Shown here piece by piece: positions 44,824-53,981 of a stretch of 64,000 bases of DNA; the stretch's first letter is position 1; the number at the start of each line of letters is the position of its first letter. The notes beneath the pieces are model-generated. The model did not search any database and had not been told where the DNA came from. It was given only the letters and a program-made list of their open reading frames with translations. This stretch comes from Arctic95D-9 sp035967665 (lineage in GTDB: Bacteria > Verrucomicrobiota > Verrucomicrobiia > Verrucomicrobiales > DEV007). The stretch lies in assembly GCA_035967665.1 (NCBI GenBank), contig JAYWLB010000076.1:1-64000 (forward strand), in the 5' to 3' direction. Both the position numbers and the translations under genes were made by a program.

Positions 44824-46155
44824 CTACCAGTAGGTTCTAACTCCGAACATCCAGGTGTCCCCGGAAAGACTTCCCAACTCTGTAGAACCGGCCTTCTCGT
44901 GAAGATTAGCAGTCAAGTATTCGTATCCTGCCATCAGTTTCAGATTATCACCGCAAAGACGATAGTTCAATCCGACATAGAACGTGTGAACTTCATCGAG
45001 ATTAGGCCTGCCCACCCCGGATCTTTCAAAAGCCCGGCGCTGGGGACGCTGGCTCCCCGTGTCGGAAGCATACGCATATTTTGTGACGAATTGAAGCCTC
45101 TCCGTAAGATCAATGTAAGGCATGATGACTACACCTAAAGTATCTTCGCCTGCCACACTGCCATTGTCCCCACCCGCGATACCCAGAGCATCCCCACCCT
45201 GAGCTTCCCGATCTAAGCCAAGTATAACATCAGTCACCAAGCCGATCTTACGCTCACAGCTGTTGTATTCCCACGCCGACTCCGTGCCGAGAGCCAGGAC
45301 ATGATTGTAATTCGATAATGCATCCGCGTCTGCACTATCGATTCCGAACCCTCGAGGTTGACGAGTCCCCCCGCTGTTGTTAGTAAACAAATAGTCGAAA
45401 TGCAAATCTGTCGATTCGCTGAGAGGAATAGTACCACGGTAACTGGCTCCTCCCCGTGAATTACCAAACCCCGGTGTCGCCGGTCCTCTTCCATCTGCAT
45501 CATTTTCAAATCCTCCCAGCCAGATTCCAAACGCGTGATCGATTCCGAACGACTTAAAACCCGTTTCAATGCCCCAGGCGACAGTATCTGCCACCTCGTT
45601 TGTGATAAAGGCACGTTCGAAGGTTAAGATCTTCTTGGATGAGGTATTAAATTCCCGCGTGATTTTCTGCTCCTGCTTTCCAACTTGAATCCAGAAATCA
45701 TTCGGCGAGTCAGAGGGCTGCCATTTGAAATACATCTCATATATTTCGCCCCAGAAATCTCCAGCAATTTGATCTCCCTCACCGTTGTTGTTACCTAAAT
45801 TCCAGTTATTGAAAAATGTAACATCATTCTGAAACTCAATTTTAGTTCCAAGACGAAACCTGCGATGCTCCCAATACTGAGTTCCCAGAGAACGCCCACT
45901 TGAATGACTGATCGAAGAATCGTGATACTGTCCGTGGTATCGACCCGCAATTTGCACCTTCCGGATGAAACCGTTTTCCGCTTCGTAGAGCGTGGACTTA
46001 TCAAAGGCATCGCATATTACAGGAGTATCAAGGCAGGATTCGACAGGGCACTTATCATCAAGAATCAACTGATTATCCCCGGAGAAAGCAACTCCTGATA
46101 AAGCGACAGTATAACCCACCGCTACTACAAATTTTACTGTCTGATATATTCTCAT
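44824..46155 (-). CDS. OprP/OprO-type (phosphate-selective) outer-membrane porin
   Basis: The 443-residue protein has a signal peptide and a porin beta-barrel of the Porin_O_P kind. Its features are QIAGRYHGQYHD near the start, many amphipathic strands, and a C-terminal strand DTWMFGVRTYW ending in Trp. Family members pass phosphate or polyphosphate. Being next to the ars operon is suggestive because arsenate resembles phosphate, but the link is not proven. The 286 bp upstream (46156-46441) hold no clear gene. Confidence 0.78.
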   Translation of the reverse strand: MRIYQTVKFVVAVGYTVALSGVAFSGDNQLILDDKCPVESCLDTPVICDAFDKSTLYEAENGFIRKVQIAGRYHGQYHDSSISHSSGRSLGTQYWEHRRFRLGTKIEFQNDVTFFNNWNLGNNNGEGDQIAGDFWGEIYEMYFKWQPSDSPNDFWIQVGKQEQKITREFNTSSKKILTFERAFITNEVADTVAWGIETGFKSFGIDHAFGIWLGGFENDADGRGPATPGFGNSRGGASYRGTIPLSESTDLHFDYLFTNNSGGTRQPRGFGIDSADADALSNYNHVLALGTESAWEYNSCERKIGLVTDVILGLDREAQGGDALGIAGGDNGSVAGEDTLGVVIMPYIDLTERLQFVTKYAYASDTGSQRPQRRAFERSGVGRPNLDEVHTFYVGLNYRLCGDNLKLMAGYEYLTANLHEKAGSTELGSLSGDTWMFGVRTYW

Positions 46156-46441
46156 CGTATAGACTGGATAAAAGAGTTAGCCGGAGACTTCTGGCCGTTT
46201 CATTACTACAAGCGGCGAGCTGTTGATCGAATCAATAAACGACCTCAACACTGATAGCGTGGAATGAAACCGTGCTTATAATGAACTACCGCAGGATGCA
46301 ATAGCGAAATCCCTAAATATTAAAACGCTGCAACTCTGTCAATCCGTTTTTTTCTTTGTCACCGCATCAATCCTAAATCTCATTCGATCAACAAAACTCG
46401 CCTGAAAATCATCCTCAAACGAACCGGCCAAACCCTCGAAA

Positions 46442-46999
46442 TCACTCCTCCGGTGGCTCTGCAATCTCAACAGGCAGATCGACCTGCTCTCCGATCTCTC
46501 CAGCAAAAGCTAACGCTTCATCATAGCCGCGCTGCGCAATCAACATCAACTGCGCCCGCTCCCCTTCAAGACGGACAAACCAGAATGCCCGCCCCTTGAG
46601 CTTACCCGTATAAATGACACCGGCACCCGGAGTCGCCACCATCGTCGGTGCACGAAAATAGCCAACATAAAGACGCTCTGCATCTCTGAGACGAACAATC
46701 TTAGCCAGCCAGGGCACTCCAAGCGGACGCCGCTCAGCGACGCCCCGGCGAAGATCGATTCGGGTGTGCCCCCAACCGATCCAAAGTCCGATACCCAGCA
46801 TCATCAACGGAGCCGAAGGAAGCACCAGCGAAGAAGCCGGCAGCGGATCGTAGCCGGCCGCCTTGCGCTTCCTGTAATCAGAAGCGACCGAGACAAAAAT
46901 CAAAACCAACACAACCGCTGACACCACAGCGATCACCCGCGCAAGCTTGCGCTTGTGAGGCGGCGAGCTGTATGTGATGTGCCGATCGTTGACGAACAT
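46442..46999 (-). CDS. small membrane protein of unknown function
   Basis: The 185-residue protein has two membrane helices (about 19-42 and 59-77), then a mostly beta cytoplasmic or periplasmic domain (IVRLRDAERLYVGYF to GVIYTGKLKGRAFWFVRLEG) somewhat like a bacterial PH domain. The tail is acidic. I do not recognise a family. Confidence 0.62.
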   Translation of the reverse strand: MFVNDRHITYSSPPHKRKLARVIAVVSAVVLVLIFVSVASDYRKRKAAGYDPLPASSLVLPSAPLMMLGIGLWIGWGHTRIDLRRGVAERRPLGVPWLAKIVRLRDAERLYVGYFRAPTMVATPGAGVIYTGKLKGRAFWFVRLEGERAQLMLIAQRGYDEALAFAGEIGEQVDLPVEIAEPPEE

Positions 47000-47168
47000 A
47001 TCCGATTCTAACCATCGCAGCTGATTTGAGCAACTTCCGTTCGCGTCTCAGAAAAGCATTGCAATGCGATCAGTGCGGGTGGTCTGTCACAGGCCCTCTC
47101 CGATCCCCATCTGAAAAGCAGTCTCCGCTGACGGGTTGAGGAAAGGTGCTCCTATCCGCGGAAACCCT

Positions 47169-48482
47169 CTACCCCGTGAGCAACTCGCTGAGCGTGCCGG
47201 TGCTGTCGCCGTGCGAATCCACGTCAATCCCCGTGCCCTGAAGCAACGTGAGCCACAAATTACTGAGCGGTGTTTTCGTATCTTCGAGGACAATATGACG
47301 GCCATGCTTCACTCCTGCCCCGCCGCCGGTGATCAAAGTAGGACAATTCGTCAGGTAGTGAATCGAGTTGATGTTACTCCCGAAACTCAAAGTGGTGTGA
47401 TCATACAGACTCGAACCATCAGCCTCTTTCGACGCTTTCAATTTATCAATAAAGTAAGCCAGTAACTCCGAGTTTTTCCGGTCGCGCTTCTGGGAGGCCT
47501 CCATTCGCATCCCCGGCTGATAATGGCTCATGTTGTGAGCGGAAATGGTCGCCCCGAGGCTCTGGAGCAAACTCGTGACCGGCTGGCGATAGGTAAAGAC
47601 ACGGGACGCATCGACCTGCATCGCCGCGATCATAAGATCATACATCAGCTTAATTTCCTCAGCTCCGGCAAGACCTTCCCGGGGCACTTTGACCGGATCC
47701 ACCGGCTGGACCTTGGAGACACCGAGCCACTGCTCCTCTTTGGAAAGGCGCGTCTCAATCTCACGGACAGACTGAAAGTATTCATCGAGTTTATCGGCAT
47801 CCGACGAATTGAGACCTCTTCCAACCGACTTCGCATTCTCCATCACCGAATCGAGCACAGAACGCTTTTGCTTGAGCAACAATTGCCGTTGCTCGAGGGG
47901 CATCGTTTCATCAGAAAAAAGCCGGTGAAACGCGAGAGTCGGGTTGTCAAGCCCGGCAACAGGCTTCCCCTGCCGGTTCCACGCGAGTGACAAACCCGGT
48001 CCATGACCTGAAGTATCGGCCGTTTCCGATCCCAGCTGGATCGAGGTAAATCGCGTTTCTTTGCCCAACACTTCGGCGGCAACCTGGTCCGCTGAAATTG
48101 AGTTGTGAAAGCTCTGTCCGGGTTCCGCGTAACGATTCGCCCCCGTCAGCCAGAAAGTACTTCCCCAATGCGCTTCGTTACTGAACTGATTCGAGAGATT
48201 CTGAATCACAGTGATGTCATCTTTGTGGCGCTGAAGCGGCTTCAGCCCGTCCGGAAGTTCATAGTCCGCCCCCATCGTGGCTGTGTCAGGAAACCAGGTT
48301 TCCCGGGTCACTCCGAATCCCATTCCAATAAAAGCGATTCGTTTCGGTACCGTCGCCGACTTTTCAGCAGCAGAGGCAAAGCGTCGAAATCCAAATGATT
48401 CAAGAAACGGCAGGGCGAGCAATGTCGTGCCGCCACGAAGAAAGTTGCGACGGGATGGAGAATGGAAAGGGCCTGAACTCAT
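47169..48482 (-). CDS. DUF1552 secreted protein, copy 2
   Basis: The 437-residue protein has a Tat signal with the twin arginine SRRNFLRGG (10-18), then the DUF1552 domain (IAFIGMGFGVTRETWFPDT, later FGSNINSIHYLTNCP). It pairs with the DUF1592 gene just upstream (18-bp gap). Here the order is cytochrome first, then DUF1552, opposite to the copy at 32.8-36.6 kb. Function unknown. Confidence 0.87.
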   Translation of the reverse strand: MSSGPFHSPSRRNFLRGGTTLLALPFLESFGFRRFASAAEKSATVPKRIAFIGMGFGVTRETWFPDTATMGADYELPDGLKPLQRHKDDITVIQNLSNQFSNEAHWGSTFWLTGANRYAEPGQSFHNSISADQVAAEVLGKETRFTSIQLGSETADTSGHGPGLSLAWNRQGKPVAGLDNPTLAFHRLFSDETMPLEQRQLLLKQKRSVLDSVMENAKSVGRGLNSSDADKLDEYFQSVREIETRLSKEEQWLGVSKVQPVDPVKVPREGLAGAEEIKLMYDLMIAAMQVDASRVFTYRQPVTSLLQSLGATISAHNMSHYQPGMRMEASQKRDRKNSELLAYFIDKLKASKEADGSSLYDHTTLSFGSNINSIHYLTNCPTLITGGGAGVKHGRHIVLEDTKTPLSNLWLTLLQGTGIDVDSHGDSTGTLSELLTG

Positions 48483-48500
48483 CTTCGTTATATCTAAAAT

Positions 48501-51140
48501 TCACTTCGTCCTGAAAGGCTTCGACTGAACCAGCGCATGGATAAACTGGCTCATACGATTCTCTTTAGATTCCGCTTTAGCAAGAATCTCATCGGCGAGA
48601 TCGTAGTCCGAAAATCCAAAAGGCCGCCCTAACCCATAGGCGATCAGCGCCTCGGCAAACCCGCGGGCAAAGGCATCTTCTCTTTTAGCTATTTGATCGC
48701 GGAGTTCGTAGAAGCCGGTAAATGCGGTTCCATCCGGCATCGTACCACTCGCATCGATGGGATGCTCCTTCGATTCTCTGACGCGGTTATTCGCGGCAAT
48801 CTCGGTATACTCCATCTCCCGCCACTGACCTGCCGCCGTAAAATTCTCCAACCCGTATCCAATCGGGTCGATTTTTCGATGACACTGTGCGCACTGTGCC
48901 TCATCCATATGCGCGAGCAGCAACTCCCGCGCCGGCAACAACTTCCCGGCATGACGGCTCAGCTGAGGCACATTCGCCGGTGCAGGCGGTGGCGCATCAT
49001 GCAACAAATGACGCATCACCCAGGCACCGCGCTCCACCGGAGAAGAGCGTTCCCCGTCCGACCCCATCGCGAGAACCGCAACCGTCCCTAACAAACCTCC
49101 ACGAGGGAGATCATCCGGCACTTTGACCCGCCTGAACTGCTCCCCTTTCACTCCCGGAATATCATAAAAATCAGCAAGCACATCATTGATCACCACCGTG
49201 TCCGATTTCAGCAACTCACCAATCGACCGGTTCTCGCGAATGAGCCGGTCAATCGTATGATAAACTTCCGCTCGAGCTGCCGTTTTCACACTGTCATCAA
49301 ACTCAGGATAGAGACGGTAGTTGTATTGGAAAAAATCGAGCCGATCCATTCCGAGCCACTGGTGGGTAAACCCACTCACAAACTCCCATGAGCGTGGATC
49401 ATTCAGCATTCTCGCAGTCTGCTTCGCGAGAACAGCGGGGCGCTTCAACGCTCCCTTGCGAGCCAGCTCGTAAAGCTCTTCATCCGGAAGTGAACTCCAG
49501 AGAAAGTAAGAGAGCCGAACTGCCAGCTCGAGATCATCCAGCTCCCGTCGCTCCCCTTCACCGACAGGCTCAGCGAGATAGAGAAAAGCGGGCGAGGCAA
49601 GAATCACAGCGAGCGGTTCCCGGATCGCATCGTGTGCCGCCTCGCCATGATCGATTCGGGCGCGATACTGCGCCATTAGACGATCAAAGAAAGCAGGCGA
49701 AGCCGCCCTTCCCCGAAACGCCTTCTCAGCAAACCGCTCCACAATTTCCCGCGCATATGCGTCATCCAACGCCACTCCGGGCCCTTTGAAAAAAATCTCG
49801 TTATGTGATCTCGGCGGCCACGCGCTCTCGTCGTCGTAGACGGGGCCCTCCCACTCAACCCAATCTACCCAGAGCGCGGGATCAGGTCCGAAGCCGGTCG
49901 CTTCCCGAGCCATCGTATTCCGATAGACATTTGATCCGCGCACATTGGGCTGACGCTCGCGAAAGACGACAACCCGATCGCCTAACATGACCACCTTCTT
50001 CGTCTCCGTCCCCACATCCTCCTTCAGGGGATTCTTCGGCGCACGCAGGGCAAGATCGAACTCAATCGTCTCGGGCTTTGCCACCGTGCCATTCACCTTT
50101 CGCGTCTCGATCAAATCAATCGCCCCGTCGATGCGGTCACCCCGATACCCCATTTCAACAAAAGTGCGCTCCGATGGCATTTTCGGGAATGCCCCGATCC
50201 GAACCCGCACTTTGTAATTGCCGGCCGGCATCTCATCCGGAATCACCGCCGGCACCTGTGGGCAGAGATTCCCCCCGATCGTGATCAAGGCCCCGTTCTT
50301 AGTTTCCGGCCGGGTCAGATAGTCAATGTACTGCGGCGCATTGCGATCCCAGGCGAGCTTACGAAACTCCATCTCCTTGTCATCGACCAGTCCAAAGTCG
50401 GAAGCAGGCCTCCCATTCGAAGCTTTCCACATCATGTATTTGCGATACCCGCCCATGTGGTAGCCCCGCAAAATCCCCGTAATGCGTTTGTTCGCTTCTT
50501 CTTCGGCTTCGACCCGGACCTTCCGGGTCTCCGGTCTCGGAGGAACAGGCAAATCCAGGAGGGCTGCATCGAGGGCTTTCCTACCGAGCGTAAGATAGCG
50601 CTCCAGTTGATCGCTGGAAAAGAAGAGAGCCCCTCCCGCAGTGTCAAAGCCACCCGAACCGGCGTCATCAGGCAGGTCGGCAACATCAACTTCAACACCT
50701 AACAAATCACGAATTGAGTTCTTGTATTCACGACGATTCAATCGTCGCATCGTGATTGCCCCGCCGGTGTCACTGAGGACTTTACGCGCCGTAACGAGTT
50801 GATGAGAGAGGTCGTCGAGAAAGGCCGTTTTCTCCTCATCGCTGATTTGCTTTTTATCCTCCGGCGGCATTTCGCCTGAATTCAGCGAGTTGAGAATTTT
50901 CTGCCAACGCTCGGCTGTCTCCAAATCACCAAGTTCAAAAGACAACTCCTCCAAATCCACATTTCCCTTCCCGGTCAACGAATCATGACATTCGAGGCAG
51001 TATTTTTCAAACACCGCGAAGTGCTCCTCCGGCATCACCGCAGAGGGAACCGTCTCCAAATCGGAAGCATCGGCAACCGAACAGAAAATCCCTGAACAGG
51101 CTACCAGAATGCGGCACATCACTTTTAGGTTTCTCGTCAC
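48501..51140 (-). CDS. DUF1587/DUF1592/DUF1588/DUF1585 secreted c-type cytochrome, copy 2
   Basis: The 879-residue protein has a signal peptide and heme motif CLECHD (about 48-53). DUF1587 (MRRLNRREYKNSIRDLLG), a carbohydrate-binding-like middle, DUF1592, DUF1588 with CAQCHRKIDPIGYGLENF and C-terminal DUF1585 follow. The start is GTG at 51140; an ATG at 51119 would also leave a signal peptide. It is only distantly like copy 1 but has the same domain order. Confidence 0.86.
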   Translation of the reverse strand: MTRNLKVMCRILVACSGIFCSVADASDLETVPSAVMPEEHFAVFEKYCLECHDSLTGKGNVDLEELSFELGDLETAERWQKILNSLNSGEMPPEDKKQISDEEKTAFLDDLSHQLVTARKVLSDTGGAITMRRLNRREYKNSIRDLLGVEVDVADLPDDAGSGGFDTAGGALFFSSDQLERYLTLGRKALDAALLDLPVPPRPETRKVRVEAEEEANKRITGILRGYHMGGYRKYMMWKASNGRPASDFGLVDDKEMEFRKLAWDRNAPQYIDYLTRPETKNGALITIGGNLCPQVPAVIPDEMPAGNYKVRVRIGAFPKMPSERTFVEMGYRGDRIDGAIDLIETRKVNGTVAKPETIEFDLALRAPKNPLKEDVGTETKKVVMLGDRVVVFRERQPNVRGSNVYRNTMAREATGFGPDPALWVDWVEWEGPVYDDESAWPPRSHNEIFFKGPGVALDDAYAREIVERFAEKAFRGRAASPAFFDRLMAQYRARIDHGEAAHDAIREPLAVILASPAFLYLAEPVGEGERRELDDLELAVRLSYFLWSSLPDEELYELARKGALKRPAVLAKQTARMLNDPRSWEFVSGFTHQWLGMDRLDFFQYNYRLYPEFDDSVKTAARAEVYHTIDRLIRENRSIGELLKSDTVVINDVLADFYDIPGVKGEQFRRVKVPDDLPRGGLLGTVAVLAMGSDGERSSPVERGAWVMRHLLHDAPPPAPANVPQLSRHAGKLLPARELLLAHMDEAQCAQCHRKIDPIGYGLENFTAAGQWREMEYTEIAANNRVRESKEHPIDASGTMPDGTAFTGFYELRDQIAKREDAFARGFAEALIAYGLGRPFGFSDYDLADEILAKAESKENRMSQFIHALVQSKPFRTK

Positions 51141-51370
51141 GCTGACACTCTCCCAACTATTTCCAATCGGTCAACGACGTGATCGATTTGAGCAAAAACC
51201 GGGCTCGGAAATACATCGCCCCCGTGGTCAGAAATTGAAGGATGCGTGAGCAAACCACCGGAGACGAGAACCGGGTATATTCATTCATAGAAGTCTGACC
51301 GTTTCGTTCGAACAGTGATCCCCCGCCTATATTCGACCATCCTCCACCAAGGCAGGAGACTGACGGGGAA

Positions 51371-52162
51371 ATGCCCGCCACTCCGGTCATAAAACGCAGA
51401 GTGGCGCCCATCGGGATTTCGGGTAATTTCCCGAAGATGGAGGACGAAGAAGAGATCTTAGCGGTGCTGGAGACAAACGGGTTCGGTTCGAATCCCGGGC
51501 TCACGATTGCTTTGGCAACGGTTGCAGGAATGGGCGCCATGTTTGTCCTGATCATGATCAATCTGCATCCCCTTTTCCCGATGGTGGGTCTCTTAGGTGG
51601 CATTTTGGCGACGTTTGGAGTCTTTGCCGGAAAGATGGAATATCGGCTCACCTCGCAGGGCCTTAGCCGCTACTTTCGACCGTTTCTCAGGAAGTTTCTA
51701 TCAATGAAAGGGCAGACTCAACTTTTCCCGTTTTCGGAGATTGAATCCTATCAACTGGAAAAGGATCTCTCACGATCAATGACCGAAGTGGAAACACTGA
51801 AGATTAAGACACAGAAGCCTCCTTACCATGTTTGGATCAATGATCAGATCAACCCCGGCGGATTTCGGGCATTTGCCGACGCGTTTATAGCGCAAGTGGA
51901 ATCAGTGAACCGGAAGAATGAATCTTCAGCGGCAATGAACATTGCGTCGGATGCGCCGAAACCAGCTCCTATTCAGCGGAAGAAAGGATTCTATGAAAGC
52001 ATCCCGGCAAAACTGCTGACGGCTCTTTTCATTGTAGCCACCCTCGCTTTAGCGGCTGCCTTCTTCCTGGACTATGCGAAGCCGCCCCATCTGATCCGGT
52101 TCGCCATCATCATCGTGCCGGGGACGTGTTATATGACCTACCGTGTCTTCCTCAGAAAATAG
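51371..52162 (+). CDS. membrane protein of unknown function at the island border
   Basis: The 263-residue protein has four predicted membrane helices in two pairs (about 43-62 and 69-87, then 213-231 and 238-256) and a PH-like middle (EYRLTSQGLSRYFRPF). It could start at Met23 (51437). Its stop codon is immediately followed by the tRNA-remnant att site, so it is the last backbone gene before the island. Confidence 0.6.
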   Translation: MPATPVIKRRVAPIGISGNFPKMEDEEEILAVLETNGFGSNPGLTIALATVAGMGAMFVLIMINLHPLFPMVGLLGGILATFGVFAGKMEYRLTSQGLSRYFRPFLRKFLSMKGQTQLFPFSEIESYQLEKDLSRSMTEVETLKIKTQKPPYHVWINDQINPGGFRAFADAFIAQVESVNRKNESSAAMNIASDAPKPAPIQRKKGFYESIPAKLLTALFIVATLALAAAFFLDYAKPPHLIRFAIIIVPGTCYMTYRVFLRK

Positions 52163-52185
52163 CGGAGAGGGAAGGAATTGAACCC
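52163..52185 (-). other. tRNA 3'-end remnant (island attachment site, probably tRNA-Ser)
   Basis: On the - strand the 23 nt read as a T loop (GGGTTCAATTCC), part of the T stem and an acceptor 3' strand (CCTCTCCG). The 5' half of the T stem no longer pairs, so only the 3' end of a tRNA is present. That is the usual scar left at one end when a tyrosine integrase inserts DNA at a tRNA. The intact tRNA should lie at the other end, beyond 64,000. Confidence 0.65.
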
Positions 52186-52374
52186 ATTTTTCATAACTCG
52201 TCGATAAAGAACAAAACCTTTTCTTATTTCTCCGATAGATCTTACACGAAAAACTTACACTTTTCAAAATGTGTATTAAGCGGAAGAATCGCCCACATGC
52301 TCAGGTCCACTTGTAGAACTCGATAACTTGAGGCTTCCCCCTTCGGCCTCAATACACTAGAAGATCACCCCATA

Positions 52375-53043
52375 ATGTCGGAGCACATCTTTACTCGTCG
52401 GAGTGTCGCCTACCACGAAGCTGGACATGCCGCTTTCCTTCTGGGATCGAACCTTGGGGAAACAATCGAATACGTGGAGGTCACTCCAGAACATCCCCAT
52501 CAGAAAGGGATCACCAAGACCAATCTACCCGGGGGAGAGAGGACAAGCGGAGACGAATACGATCAATACATGGGGCGCTGTCTTGCCGGTCCCGTCGCTC
52601 AAGTCGAGTTTGTGATCGAGTCCATCCCCCTTCCCGTCCGCTCTGATTTTGGAAAACAGATTCTAGTCTCGATGGGTGAAAAGGAACTCTTCGATGAAGT
52701 CAGAACCCTGGAATGGAGTTCCGATCTAGAAAGTATCATCCGACTTTTGGAGCCCGCGCTCTCAGGGGACGAAGAATGCTCTGCCGCTACCATTCTAGCT
52801 TGTGAAGAGAATAGCGCTCTCCGCCCCTATAGCAGCGCCATCAAAATTGAAAGCAAGGTTCGAAAATGGATGGCTGCCCCATCGGTTCGCAACCTGATCA
52901 CCGATCTCGCCGAACGACTCATCTCCGAGACAAGAGTGAGTGGACAGCAATACCTGGAAATCCTGAAGCAGCACCCTGAAGTTTCTGGCTCAGTCTTCAA
53001 GGCTGGATTCCAGGATGACTCTAGTCGCTTCCATGAAATGTAG
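52375..53043 (+). CDS. standalone M41-like zinc metallopeptidase
   Basis: The 222-residue protein has the peptidase M41 motif HEAGH (14-18) at the start, as in FtsH, but without an AAA ATPase domain or membrane helices. The rest is helical and includes ADLAERL-like segments expected in the M41 fold (DLAERLISETRVSGQQYLEIL). The zinc ligand downstream is not certain. The ATG start is 212 bp after the backbone gene. It is followed 35 bp later by the unknown gene below, so the two may act together. Confidence 0.72.
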   Translation: MSEHIFTRRSVAYHEAGHAAFLLGSNLGETIEYVEVTPEHPHQKGITKTNLPGGERTSGDEYDQYMGRCLAGPVAQVEFVIESIPLPVRSDFGKQILVSMGEKELFDEVRTLEWSSDLESIIRLLEPALSGDEECSAATILACEENSALRPYSSAIKIESKVRKWMAAPSVRNLITDLAERLISETRVSGQQYLEILKQHPEVSGSVFKAGFQDDSSRFHEM

Positions 53044-53078
53044 CACACGCCGGAATCCATGTGATAATTTCTCTTCAT

Positions 53079-53981
53079 ATGAATCCGTGGGAACAATACA
53101 AGGTAGGAACACCGAGCGGTGATCCCGATTTCCGAAATGATACGTGTGGGGAATTCGACGAGGTCTATCATGTCACCCATATCGACTCTGGATTGAGTAT
53201 TCTGAGGCAAGGTGCCATCAAACCCCAGCTGGTCTATGACGAAAGCCTCCTAAACAAGCGAAGAATCCACGTTTGCTGGCTATCTCCAAACAATTGGCGC
53301 AAAGGATTTCGCTACGGAAATCTCTGCATTCACTATGATTGGAGAACACTAATCGCCGACAAGAATTATTACTGGGTTGAAACGATCAATTACAACACGC
53401 CCGCCTGCAGAATCCTTATTACAGATCAGAATTATGATTCCGATCCAGAGCTGATTCCATACGATCCCAAAAATCCCGAGGGCCCTTGGTGGTGGGATTC
53501 AAGTTTGGACAAACACTATTGGAATGGAACTATCTGCTTGGAAATCATGGTTGAGTCAGAGCTTCAAAACTTTGATGCAAAATCAACTTCGTTCGTCAAG
53601 CATCACCAGACTGGTTGTTGTATTAGCCCAAGTAGTTGCCGCGACAAAGGTCTCTCCGGTATGATTGCATGTGCACGATTCGCTTCCGGCATCATTATGG
53701 ATCAGCTAACTGTGGATTATCTGCCGATAAATAAGGATGAGCTTCGCTCAGGTGTAGCCACAGTGGCTCACGGAATTCCATCGATAGAACATCGAGGGCT
53801 GATAGCCAAAGAAGACCCCGCTGGGAATGCAGTGGCTCAGGGAATTGCCAAAGCCTACTTTGACCGGGATGAGAGCACTCTAATTGAGCTTGCCAAGCTC
53901 TTCTCTTCACAACAAGAAATCCAAGAGATACTTGCCAAGCAAATGGAAAGCTGCCTCGATCCTTTATCGCACCTTTTATAA
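53079..53981 (+). CDS. protein of unknown function with ADP-ribosyltransferase-like features
   Basis: The protein is about 300 residues from the ATG at 53079. It begins with EVYHVTHIDSGLSILRQGAI, a pattern like the NAD-site His and helix at the start of DarT-type ADP-ribosyltransferases. Other conserved-looking blocks are ESLLNKRRIHVCWLSPN, YGNLCIHYDW and a Cys-rich HHQTGCCISPSSCRDKG. I do not recognise a named family. Its partner may be the M41-like gene 35 bp upstream. It overlaps the 3' end of the next gene, which runs the other way. Confidence 0.6.
   Translation: MNPWEQYKVGTPSGDPDFRNDTCGEFDEVYHVTHIDSGLSILRQGAIKPQLVYDESLLNKRRIHVCWLSPNNWRKGFRYGNLCIHYDWRTLIADKNYYWVETINYNTPACRILITDQNYDSDPELIPYDPKNPEGPWWWDSSLDKHYWNGTICLEIMVESELQNFDAKSTSFVKHHQTGCCISPSSCRDKGLSGMIACARFASGIIMDQLTVDYLPINKDELRSGVATVAHGIPSIEHRGLIAKEDPAGNAVAQGIAKAYFDRDESTLIELAKLFSSQQEIQEILAKQMESCLDPLSHLL

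Noticed and set aside
51157..51651. 164-codon frame on the - strand
   Set aside because: Overlaps the membrane-protein gene on the + strand and has no recognisable features.
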